64,000 nucleotides of DNA, taken from contig OZ287698.1 in the NCBI GenBank assembly GCA_965649825.1, positions 620,001-684,000 on the forward strand, read 5' to 3'. The stretch comes from Penicillus capitatus. Its lineage: Eukaryota; Chlorophyta. The translations under genes were made by a program, and so were the position numbers. The stretch's first letter is position 1, and each line of letters starts with the position of its first letter. Positions 12,164-21,185 of this stretch are shown here, in pieces. The notes below the pieces were generated by a model. The model saw nothing but the letters and a program-made list of their open reading frames with translations. It was not told the origin of the DNA and did no database searches.

Positions 12164-13758
12164 TCATTCGAGCTTTAATAGCTTTCTGATTCGTCTCCAC
12201 ATATTCGACGACGGATGTGTCGTTTGCTGCCCGTTGGTGCTCAAGGGCATCGCTCCTCTACTGGAAGAGGACTCCTGATAATGTGCACCATGAAGAGCAT
12301 TCCCATATCCGGAAGCTGGAGGAAAGGCCTGCTGCCCACTCGGTGGCAAAGTTTCATTGCCATTTAGAGGAGGGTAATTTGTTGGATAGTGCCCTTCGCC
12401 TCTCGACAAACCGCGTGAGGAGCCGTATGGCCTGGGAATACATCCAGGGATGCGACAGGACCACTGGGTTTTCTCTAACCTTGATTGAGGCTGTCCTTCC
12501 TTTTGAGCCTGGGCATAGGCTTGCTGCATATCCTCCTCTTCCTGCAGCTGCATGGCAAAAGCCAGATCCGCATCGTGGTCTGCAAACAGAGACAGCCCTG
12601 TTTAGACGCCTCGTATAACAGCAGAGATCACTCACTTTGAACAGCTTCTGACGTCGGGGCAAGCGACAAGAAGTCTTTGGGTAGGATACTGCCAGTCGAT
12701 GCCTGGGTGTTCTGCTGAGACATGGAGACTGCCATGGCATACTGCAAGTCACGGTCCGTATCAGGTAGATCTGTCTCAGCGGCACGTTCAAAGACCTTAA
12801 AATCTCCAGTGAAAAACTGATTGTCGTTATTCACGCTCTCCAGCTTTTCCCAAACGAGTTGGCTCTCCGCAAGGTACCCCTGATCGGTAACAAGAATGTA
12901 CAGTGACTTGTTTTCTTTAAAGATGGTGCTAAAGTGATTATTTCTGAAGAAGACGGCAAGTTCTTTCTCAGGAAGCTGTTGATGGAGCTGAAACAGACCA
13001 AACATGGATAACTGATTCGAGTGATCATCCAGCCAGTCACGCACGGCCCTCCATTCCCGTACTTGCATAGAATCGACCCCCTCTACGACATCATCATCCT
13101 CCTCCTCTTCCTCCTCCTCGATCAGCGGCTCTTGGATGTCCAAACGGACTCCAGTATCTGTGACAGTGAGATGACAGGTGACAAGACAGGGTGGCGGCGC
13201 ATTATGGTCAACAGGTATAGCATCTAAATCGATGAGCGGTTTCTCACGCATATTGTTCTGTCGTTGGCTCCACGCTTCGGATCCCAACACAGAAATCACT
13301 TTAGCCACGACTTGATTGTAAGACATTTCTCCGACGGATGATGCAACTTCTTCTTCTGGGTCAAGAATCCAGCCATGTACGAGACTGATGTTGAAAAGGT
13401 CGAAGATCGCCGTCTCATTCGTAAACTCAAATCCTCGGACGGAACTGAATTTAGGGTTGACGTCCACGCCGGTCGTTAGTTTGTGCATGTTGTCTATCAC
13501 ATCTTGCAGGTTCTGCCTGAGATTCGCCTCATAGTGCGACGAGGGTTCGACGGGGTTGTTATCGAGTAGGTACTCGGCAAGTATGTCCATCAATTTCTCC
13601 TGTTCCACCATGTAAGTATTGGCCGGCAAGTGAATAGCGTTGCGCAGGAGGAGGACGTTGGCAATAGCCAGCATCGGACATGGACCATTTTCGTTCTGCA
13701 AAACGATGGGAACTTCACGACCGTAGAAACGCACGTACTTTAACTTGTGGTCCGGCAT
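12164..13758 (-). CDS. MINDY1: MINDY-family (FAM63) Lys48-ubiquitin deubiquitinase
   Basis: MINDY enzymes trim Lys48-linked ubiquitin chains. The ATG at 13758 leads to IVLQNENGPCPMLAIANVLL, with the catalytic Cys in GPCPMLAI. The catalytic His is in RNNHFSTIFKENKSLYILVT. An acidic insert near 13,080-13,130 is a run of Glu/Asp. After an intron at about 12,555-12,640 the C-terminus reads MQLQEEEDMQQAYAQAQ, a ubiquitin-interacting motif as in animal MINDY1/2, then a Pro/Gly-rich tail ending KLLKLE. The gene is convergent with the tail-anchored gene (about 105 nt between stops) and 138 nt from the divergent start at 13,897. Confidence 0.93.
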
Positions 13759-13896
13759 CCGAAGAGCGAAGAAACAACGCGAGAAGGTCTTGTCAAACAG
13801 TCAGTCTGTCTTTGTGTATGTACGTGCGGGCATGCCTGCATGACGCTATGTAACACCGTGGATTGTGTCGAACGACATTGACTGATTGTCGACAAC

Positions 13897-15089
13897 ATGG
13901 CTGCGGTATTGCTTGGCGCTCACGCACATCTGCGAGGTGTTGCATTACCTAATAGAGAGAGACGGAATGAGAGGCGTCGGGTTTGGCCAGTTCGAGCCTA
14001 TCGTGGGTTTTCGTTTGAGTCCAAAGAGAAGAGCGGCGACAAGGGACGTTTCGTCGTTTCCCTGCCAATTTGTCATCACCTCAATCGCATCTCGACATTG
14101 GCTGATGTGCTGATGCCAAAGCCGCAGAAGATAGAGTTTGGTGGTATGCAAGCGACGGGAGGCTTGATCCTGAGCACTGCTGTCCTGTCAATGATGCCGA
14201 CACAACGCGTGGCAGGGATCCTGATTCTTGCCCTCTGCGTCACGACAACTCTCACCGGCTACGCACGATGTCTCTATCTCTCACGTACGGCATCGATGCC
14301 ACTGCGCCAGAAGTCAAAGCAGGAGTGTGGCAGGGGATAAGGGGAAAGCGCTCGATGTGGTGCTGCATGCACACGAAGCGGCAAAGGATGTCTATAGCTC
14401 CAGTATCCCGTCGGGAGGCCAGATCACGTGGCATCGTTTTGTGCTCTCGCCCTTCTATGAACCGAGCCCCATCTATATGCTTCTCAATTGCTGGGGGCTT
14501 TACGCCGTGGGGCAATTGACACTCTGCGCCGTTGTCGGCGGGCGGAAGGTAGATGCCTTGCAATCCAGCAACAGCGTCCGTTTCGACACATGTCTGTTGC
14601 CACAGTTCTTGTGCCTCTGTGGAGCTGCTTTTGCATTGGGACGTCTCCTGCAATTCTTCATCACTCAATCGACAGCTGTTCAGCTCACGCATGTAACGCA
14701 GAGAAAAACGCAGGCGGACTCAGAAGTGCGAGATCGACTGATCGAGCTGTTCTTCTTGCCAAATGGCACGTGGGGATTTGGTCCAATTCTGAATGCGCTG
14801 ATCTGGTTTAGCTGTTTTGCCTTTCCTTATCTGTTGTACCCTGCCACGCCATCGGGCATCACTGCGCCAATCTGGACAGCGATTGGCATCCCTACACTGT
14901 TACTCCTGGAAGACCTTTACAGCATCATCCATGCATCAAGACGAGCTCAAGTAACAATCTCCCAAACACAGACAGATCTTGTCGTAATACCATGCATCTA
15001 TGTTGCAGAAAATCAAGACAGGAAGCACGCCAGGACTGCAGTTGGCTGCACTGCTGGTTGGTATTGGTGGAGCCTGCCTATTCAGATAA
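13897..15089 (+). CDS. Multi-pass membrane protein, possibly plastid
   Basis: I do not recognise this protein. The ATG at 13897 gives an N-terminus rich in Arg and Ser with few acids up to about residue 55, compatible with a targeting peptide. Hydrophobic segments follow: ILSTAVLSMMPTQRVAGILI, YMLLNCWGLYAVGQLTLCAV, LPQFLCLCGAAFALGRLLQF, ILNALIWFSCFAFPYLLYPA and PIWTAIGIPTLLLLEDLYSI. A final exon follows a 58-nt intron (GTAACA...TTGCAG, about 14,951-15,008): KIKTGSTPGLQLAALLVGIG, ending in GACLFR and the TAA at 15,089. At least one more intron near 14,330-14,350 is needed for frame. Plastid placement is an inference from the N-terminus only. Confidence 0.55.
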
Positions 15090-15200
15090 CAGCAGATCGT
15101 TTGAGAGAGGCGGAAATGCTGTGAAATCTCTTAACTGCTTCAGCGATTCTCTCTTTGTCGAATTAGAGTGTAACTGAAATTTCATTTCGTCGCCGTTACG

Positions 15201-15800
15201 TCAGAGAAGAGGCTCCATGTCCACTTCGCCATCGCGAAACAGAGACGAACGCCATTTCTCATAGTCCCACTCCATGTCCACCACTTGACTAGAGAAACGC
15301 AACATCGTGAAGACTATCCTTGTTGTCTGTCCCTTACTCTGTCCCACTCGCCCATACGTAGACAAATGCCGAGAGATTTCTGCCGTCCTGAAAAAAGCAT
15401 GTATTGCTAAGCACGGACGGACAAGAGACGGACTTGTAGTTTCACGTCGATCTCTTCTCTGTGGTATTCTTCTTCATACCCTGTACAGCAGGACGCCTTC
15501 GTCTAAAGCCATGTGCAGTGCTGCTGTACTCACAGTCTAGTGTCTTCATGTCTTCGTCAGTCAAATCAAACAGCACCTGGTTAACAGAAACGTCCCATCA
15601 GGATGCGCGAACTGGTGTCGTCACACTTTTCCGCTTAGCGGTTTGGCGTGCGTACAGGCCAGAACACCGGGATAGACTCTATCCTTTAGACAAACGCGAC
15701 GATATCCTGTCGCTGTGGCATACATCGTGTGCACGTCTTTGTTGAGAACGCGACGCACAACGGCGTCTTCCATAAGCGTTCCATAAACGAAGACGTTCAT
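15201..15800 (-). CDS. AIG2-like gamma-glutamylcyclotransferase domain protein
   Basis: Proteins of this fold cleave gamma-glutamyl bonds or act on gamma-glutamylamines. The ATG at 15,800 gives MNVFVYGTLMEDAVVRRVL, with the VYGTL loop that binds the substrate. Then come TGYRRVCLKDRVYPGVLA and, after an intron (GTGTGA...ACCAG), VLFDLTDEDMKTLD. A second intron leads to YEEEYHREEIDVKLQV, matching the usual LD..EG..Y.R..V pattern with the acidic residue in place. The tail is VVDMEWDYEKWRSSLFRDGE and stops at 15,201. The opposite strand is open over much of this stretch but lacks conserved motifs. Start codon lies 36 nt from that of the next gene, head to head. Confidence 0.82.
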
Positions 15801-15836
15801 GCTGGTAACGCCTCGCTCAACAGAGGAGCGTTAGCG
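15801..15836. promoter_or_regulatory. 36-nt divergent start-to-start gap (AIG2 / METTL22)
   Basis: This is all the sequence between two opposed start codons. It contains an imperfect inverted repeat, AACGCCTC / GAGGaGCGTT, around a short loop. Any promoter must overlap the coding ends or serve both genes. Confidence 0.5.
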
Positions 15837-17055
15837 ATGGACGGATCAGTTAATCATGATGATGATTATCCGCCGTTTACGATAACCCCTGTCCACAGTT
15901 CCCCATTCCTCGATCGCTCGAACATCGGTTCCGCGGCCAAAGCCTCGCGTGTTGGGTATCATAGAATGGACGCGACGGATTCGGAGCATGCGGCTCCAGG
16001 TCATGGCCTCATGGACTTGCATCTCAGCGACGTCCACATTGGTTGCTGTCCGCCTGGCACGGGTTTCTGGACCACTTCTATCCGTCTCTATCTCTCATCG
16101 CCCGCAGAAAATGCAACGTGCAGTGCCGTCCAAACAGACGAAGATGGGGATCTGTGTTTAGAGAGGAGAAGGACATGGACGATTCGGCACCTTCGAGAAA
16201 CGACACTAGATGCTGTCGGCGGCCAGGTGAGCACCACCGACGTCGTATCGCACAGAAGCTGACTCCACTCTCGACACACAATAGATTTGGAGAGGATCCT
16301 GTCTCTTGTCTGATTTTATTCTCTCCTCTCCAGAGCCATTCCAAGACAAGACCATACTAGAGCTTGGGTGCGGGATAGGTATGACGGGTATTGCCCTGCA
16401 CGGGATTGCTCACGATGTCTATCTGACGGATCATAATCGAGCAGCACTTCAGCTGTGTCACGAGAACATTCAGCAGAATACGGCGAACCCCGATCTCTTC
16501 AGAATTCGAATGTTGGATTGGACTTGCGTGGACGCGATTTTTTCGCAAGGCGGCAGCAAGGATACAGAATCGCCCGCTTTTCGATGGATGGATGAGGACG
16601 GTGAGGTGTTGAAATCTGTCGATATCTTCTTAGCCGCCGATGTGATTTATGACCCTCCGTTGACAACTGCTTTCTTCCAAGCACTTGCTCGACTCATGCG
16701 CTGTTCGCGGAAGGACTCAATTTGTTATCTCTCTTTGGAGAAGCGCTTTAATTTTACTCTGGAGGATTTGGACGTGAGGGATCCTGCTTATGATCATTTT
16801 CGCTCTTTTGTCGATCCGCTCGATGGCGGCGCACTTTGGAGTGAGTTCCTAGGAGAGAAATTGCCACTCGAGTCCATTCCTCAAGTAAAGACCACTGATT
16901 CTCGTAAAGTTGAACAGTCATTCTGTGCGTCATCAGGTTTTGGACATCCCGAGAAGCAACGATATGGAGCTCTGGAAGATTTGCCTGCGAAACGCAGAGC
17001 GTGCTTTGATGTGACATCCGCACGAATGAAAAATCAGGCAGACAGAAATCGTTAA
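15837..17055 (+). CDS. METTL22: METTL22-like lysine methyltransferase
   Basis: This is a seven-beta-strand SAM methyltransferase of the METTL21/22 type; METTL22 methylates a lysine on Kin17 in animals. The ATG at 15,837 opens a hydrophilic N-terminal half. An intron (GTGAGC...CACAATAG, about 16,228-16,284) joins DAVGGQ to IWRGSCLLSDFILSSPEPF, the METTL22 signature before the SAM site. Motif I is ILELGCGIGMTGIAL, post-I is VYLTDHNRAA, and DIFLAADVIYDP carries the D-x-x-x-D/E-x-x-Y pattern of this group. The C-terminal part (from about 16,880) is basic, perhaps a nuclear signal. The substrate is inferred only from the family. Confidence 0.85.
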
Positions 17056-17424
17056 GTACTGTTAGGCTTCCGAAGCCTCATCGACAGAAATCTCGCGTTC
17101 TCTTTGGGATGCGTCACGTGGAACGATCCATCTCTGCACCACGGGAACCATCGTCCACTCGAAAGCCAATCATCGATCGAGAAAATGCGCCGACCCTCCT
17201 GTCCGGAAAAGACGTCTGACGATCGACGGGCCTTTCGAATCGACGCAGATCAATGGACAACTGAAGTGTCCGTCTTTTCTAACGGTTCCGAGACCATCAT
17301 CTTACGTGTCCGCTTTGCGACGCCCGGCGGCTGTCACATCAACTGGCATAGAGAATAGGTAGGATCTTCTCATGCGAATCCCGACATTCTGCATATTCGA
17401 ATCATCCCCGTTCTTCTTATCACC
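17056..17424. other. Intergenic stretch with an unassigned 84-codon frame
   Basis: A plus-strand frame at 17,104-17,358 (MGCVTWNDPSLHHGNHRP) has no recognised motif. The minus strand also reads through parts of it. It could be an upstream exon or 5' leader of the kinase gene that follows. No RNA gene was seen. Confidence 0.3.
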
Positions 17425-18578
17425 ATGCGCTACACGGTCGGATTTGCTCTCCACTCAAAGAAGGTTCCTTCGATCCGACACGTCCACGATTTCACACACC
17501 TTTCGACAGGCACAGCGTTACTTGACTCGGCGTCTCGTGGCCTTGGCAAAGGATCAAGGACTGCATATCTCTGAAATCGATAAATCGACACCTCTTGAGA
17601 AACAAGGACCCTTCCATCTCATCCTGCACAAATATCACTCCGACAAAGGCAATCCCCGCGTCGTTATCGGCAGAGCCTTATAGAGTGCGACAGACTGGGA
17701 GGCTGAATTGGCAGAGTACTCGGCGGCGCATCCAGAGGTGCGAATCGTCGATGCTATCGACCGCGTCATCCTCCTGCGCAACCGTCAAACGATGTTCTCT
17801 ATTCTTCCGAGTGGGTGACAGAGACCAGTGAAATGCATGTTCTTCTGTCCTCGACCTCCAAATCTCTATTGTTGATTAGAAACGCGAAACAGTTGCGGAA
17901 TCTGGGCGATGGGCGACATCCATGTCTCCATTCCAAACCAGATCCAGATTCGGGCAGAGGCAACGGTGGAGGACGTCGAGCGACATCTCGCCGAAAAGGA
18001 TATGATGTATCCCTTGCTCTTGAAGCCAGAATGGGCAGATGGAAGAGACGGGTGTCATATGTTGGGATTCATTCGCAATCGAGAAGGATTGAAGAAAGCA
18101 CTGAATCCGAACATTAATGCGATGCAACCACCGATCATCGCGCAGCAGATTATTCCCCATGAACCTGTGATCTTTAAAGTGAGCGTTGACAAGGCGCGCA
18201 TCGCCAAATGTGAGAAATGGTATGTAGGTGTATGTGATTGGTGACAGTGTGGTCTGTCATGTACGGCCATCGCTTGTGATTGCCAAATGTGTTGAGAATT
18301 TTCAGCTGCTGCCAAGGATTTCTTCCAAAGAAAAATGCGCATGTGATTCAAAGCTCCCTCCACAAGAATTCATGACATCGTTGGCGCACTTCTTGAGAAG
18401 GCAGTTCCAAATTCAGTTGTTTAATTTCGATCTGATCCGAGTCAGTGGGAGAGAGAATGTCTACTGCATCGTGGACATTAATTATTTTCCTGGGATCGAT
18501 AAATTGGAAAACTTTGAGGAGATTCTCGTTCAGTTTTTGTTTCATGCTTGCAAAGGAGTAAAGATCACGGGACAGTGA
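17425..18578 (+). CDS. ITPK1: Inositol-tetrakisphosphate 1-kinase (ITPK1) family
   Basis: An ATP-grasp kinase that phosphorylates inositol tris/tetrakis-phosphates toward InsP6. The ATG at 17,425 gives MRYTVGFALHSKK. An intron of 48 nt (GTTCCT...CGACAG) then joins to QRYLTRRLVALAKDQGLHIS and LEKQGPFHLILHK. Later exons carry ERHLAEKDMMYPLLLKPEWA, PPIIAQQIIPHEPVIFKV and YVIGDSVVCHVRPSL. The metal-binding end of the ATP-grasp reads VDINYFPGIDKLENFEEIL, and the TGA is at 18,576-18,578. Several short introns shift the frame at about 17,690, 17,890 and 18,215. Motif order matches plant and animal ITPK1. Confidence 0.93.
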
Positions 18579-18652
18579 TCGTTATCCGACATCCAAACGT
18601 CACATCATGACCCAACACTGCGAAAACATGACGCTCACTGTACGACAATGCC

Positions 18653-19000
18653 ATGCAAGCTTTGAAGCGATCTCCGCGACAAGCCACTTCTCTACGCGGC
18701 CCTGTGTCGATCACCCGAAGACGTGAGCATCGTTGGCGAATCGCGACACGCATTCGAGCGTCGGAGGAGACATCGTCGGCTAAGAGCGGCGAAGCGTTTG
18801 TGTTCGGAAAGGTCGCTCGACGGACGTTGCTGGTGTCTTTCAAGTGTAATGTCTGCCAATCGCGGACCGATCGTTTAGTCAACCCTCATGCCTGGAACAA
18901 TGGCACTGTCTTTGTGCAATGCAAGAACTGTGAGGTTTGGCATCGCATCCGAGACAATCTCAATCTCATAGACGAAATCCGATACAACGATGAGGGCTGA
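18653..19000 (+). CDS. DNLZ: DNL-type zinc finger protein (Zim17/HEP/DNLZ)
   Basis: Zim17-type proteins bind organellar Hsp70 and keep it soluble in mitochondria or plastids. The single-exon frame of 115 codons starts at 18,653 with an Arg/Ser-rich, acid-poor leader (about 45 residues), compatible with an organellar targeting peptide. The zinc domain reads VSFKCNVCQSRTDRLVNPHA followed by FVQCKNCEVWHRIRDNLNLI, with the two CxxC pairs and the H-x-I-x-D-N-L motif of the family. Mitochondrion versus plastid cannot be decided here. Confidence 0.93.
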   Translation: MQALKRSPRQATSLRGPVSITRRREHRWRIATRIRASEETSSAKSGEAFVFGKVARRTLLVSFKCNVCQSRTDRLVNPHAWNNGTVFVQCKNCEVWHRIRDNLNLIDEIRYNDEG

Positions 19001-19123
19001 CGACACATCATGGGTCATCGCACATCGGTCTTCGGAGCTTCGGACTCCATTTTTCGAATGTAAATTGTGTTTGGCAATCCCCTAAGTGTGCATGTAAGAG
19101 ATATGATATGATCATATGAGATC

Positions 19124-20208
19124 TCACTCTTTTTCGCCTTCTTCGAAAGTGTAACTACAGGCAATGGCCAAGTACCGACCGTCATGGCTGAAGTCCAGCG
19201 AGGCAATGCTCGTTGGGTAGCTACAAGAGATAGACAAATCGTGCATAGAGTGAGAATGTGTAATGTGTATATACTCTGTGATGCTGGCAATCTTCTTCTT
19301 GTGTTCTCTGTCCCAAATGACAACGCTGCCGTCACAGCCTCCCGTCGCGAATGTGCCATGGCTGGGATGAAAGGCAATCGTATTGACAGGATAGATCACC
19401 TCTGACCCGTTCTCTTTCTTCCGATGGCACTGAACACGTATTTAGCTTCGATTCTTATACAGTATCATATCGGCTACTTACTCTGAAGGCGAATTTCTTG
19501 GATTCCGATGAGGCTTCGAAATAGTCAATGGCGACGCGACCTTCGATGGATGTCGCACCGTATCCCTCACCCGTGCGAAAGCACCGCAGACATCGGGTCT
19601 GATGCTGTAATCCTGACTCGCGATGGGCAGGACCCGGATCCAAACTGCAGACAACATAACGAAACGTCTCGTGGGTTTCTCTATCGTATCTCGCACTTTC
19701 TCAGGTCGAAGATGAAAATGTGTTTCTCGGATGTGCCGACGACGAAGCGTGTGTTCGTTTGTGCAGCGGTGTATACCTTTCCTGGGAGCTCAAATGAAGT
19801 GACTGGCATCCGATGGTGTGCCCGTCGAGGATCCCAGAACTTCACCAATCGATCCCAGCCACTTGACACCACGAGACCTTTCTCGGCGCAATACTCGACG
19901 GATTTAATCGGCTTCTGATGATTGCCCAACAGAATCGGCGGCACTTTGCTCTCGAAGTCATGGCTCAATACCTGACCATCCAATCCCGCCGAGAACGCAA
20001 CATTCTCATCACGAAAATTACAGTCCAGAATGGGCGTCGACAGTTTCAGCGAGGCTCGACACGTGTTCTGGGCGACGTCATAGAGTCGCAGGTAAGTGTC
20101 CCAGGAAGCTGCGAGCAATAGATGCGAACGTTCGGCGAAGCGCAGGACGGTCACGCCATCGGAAGGCGCGACAGGTAGCGGTACCCCTAGATGCTGTTTC
20201 ATCATCAT
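19124..20208 (-). CDS. BUB3: BUB3 spindle-checkpoint WD40 protein
   Basis: BUB3 recruits BUB1/BUBR1 to kinetochores. The start is the first of three ATGs at 20,208. The first exon carries [40 protein letters not shown] and [13 protein letters not shown]. Later exons give [40 protein letters not shown] and [13 protein letters not shown], the most diagnostic BUB3 stretch, and end [20 protein letters not shown] before the stop at 19,124. Introns interrupt the frame near 19,690, 19,430-19,490 and 19,210-19,270. The start is 38 nt from the divergent ORMDL start. Confidence 0.95.
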
Positions 20209-20246
20209 TTCACCGATAAGGACATTCGGTAGACATCCATCACTCC
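20209..20246. promoter_or_regulatory. 38-nt divergent start-to-start gap (BUB3 / ORMDL)
   Basis: Only 38 nt separate the two opposed start codons. No TATA-like element is visible. It is the minimum shared 5' region of both genes. Confidence 0.5.
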
Positions 20247-20699
20247 ATGTTGCGTTGTCCGTCGCATGTTCCGACGAATAAAAACACGAATTGGCTCGAT
20301 TCCTTTTCGGCTTGGCTCTGGTACTTGAGCCTCATCGTCGCGACCTGGCTGGCGCTGTCTGTCGTTATGGATGGTGGAAAGGCGTGGACATATGTTCACC
20401 TCATCCACGGCGTTATCACTTTCTACTTGCTCCATTGGAACAAAGGCTCCCCTGTTCAAGAAGACCAAGGCAAATGGGACGCTCTGACGTTTTGGGAACA
20501 GTTGGATGATGGCATCCAGGGAACGACGACGCGCAAGTTCTTTACCGTGGTCCCTGTCGTTCTGTTTCTTTTGGCCACACATGGATCGGATTTCAGAACG
20601 CAGCCTCTGTTTTTGAATCTGTTGGTAGTTGTGGTGTTAGTCATTGCTAAGATCCCTTCGATGCATCGAGTCCGGATCTTGGGCATCAATCGATACTGA
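20247..20699 (+). CDS. ORMDL: ORMDL/Orm sphingolipid regulator
   Basis: ORM proteins sit in the ER membrane and inhibit serine palmitoyltransferase. The intronless 150-residue frame begins at 20,247 and keeps the family length. It shows HVPTNKNTNWLD, four hydrophobic stretches, VHLIHGVITFYLLHWNKGSP, QGKWDALTFWEQLDDGIQ, the strongly conserved TTRKFFTVVPVVLFLLATH, and the end HRVRILGINRY. Its stop is only 13 nt from that of the convergent AC19 gene. Confidence 0.97.
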   Translation: MLRCPSHVPTNKNTNWLDSFSAWLWYLSLIVATWLALSVVMDGGKAWTYVHLIHGVITFYLLHWNKGSPVQEDQGKWDALTFWEQLDDGIQGTTTRKFFTVVPVVLFLLATHGSDFRTQPLFLNLLVVVVLVIAKIPSMHRVRILGINRY

Positions 20700-20712
20700 G
20701 AAACCAGACTGT

Positions 20713-21109
20713 TCAGGCAGATGATGATCGATGTCGTGTAAGCTCTTCCTTGTATTCTTGCTTAATGTGCTCACACACGCGTTTCACATCTTCAGCTGCT
20801 GCTTTGAGCGCCTGTTTCGCTGTTATGGTACCTGAAAGGCGTTGTTGATCGGATATAAGTACGAGATGAAGGGACCTGTCGTCTGGATGCGGATATTGAT
20901 GAAATCGTCGCTTGGATGGGGTGCACTTGCTCCGCAGAATTCGACATGGGGACTGGAATAGCCGCACGAGGCTGAGAAAAAGAGTGAGAAAGAGAGTGAG
21001 CAGACTTTCGGTTAAGCATGGCGCAGAGAGCGTTTGCCAGAGTGTAGTCTTCGCCCATAAGGGTCAGTGTCGCACTGTAGGCGTTCGTCGCACGATGTGG
21101 CTCGGTCAT
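20713..21109 (-). CDS. POLR1D: RNA polymerase I/III subunit RPAC2 (AC19)
   Basis: AC19 pairs with AC40 as the alpha-like heterodimer in Pol I and Pol III. The ATG at 21,109 gives MTEPHRATNAYSATLTLMGE. The fold motif GEDYTLANALCAMLNRK is followed, after an intron, by VEFCGASAPHPSDDDFINIR and IQTTGPFISYLYPI. A second intron leads to GTITAKQALKAAAEDVKRV and CEHIKQEYKEELTRHRSSSA, ending at 20,713. This order and the roughly 115-120 residue length match the family. The start faces the TOP3 start 76 nt away. Confidence 0.93.
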
Positions 21110-21185
21110 TGCGGTTAGATGAAGTCCATCATATCGCTTTCGTTTTTGCACTTCGTGATTTCTGGCCGCAAGCCGCCGTGACGAG
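21110..21185. promoter_or_regulatory. 76-nt divergent start-to-start gap (RPAC2 / TOP3)
   Basis: Opposed start codons at 21,109 and 21,186 leave 76 nt for both 5' regions. No clear TATA box is visible. Confidence 0.5.

Noticed and set aside
15307-15745. Plus-strand frames of 77-94 codons
   Set aside because: Opposite the AIG2-like gene, whose VYGTL and acidic-loop motifs decide the strand.
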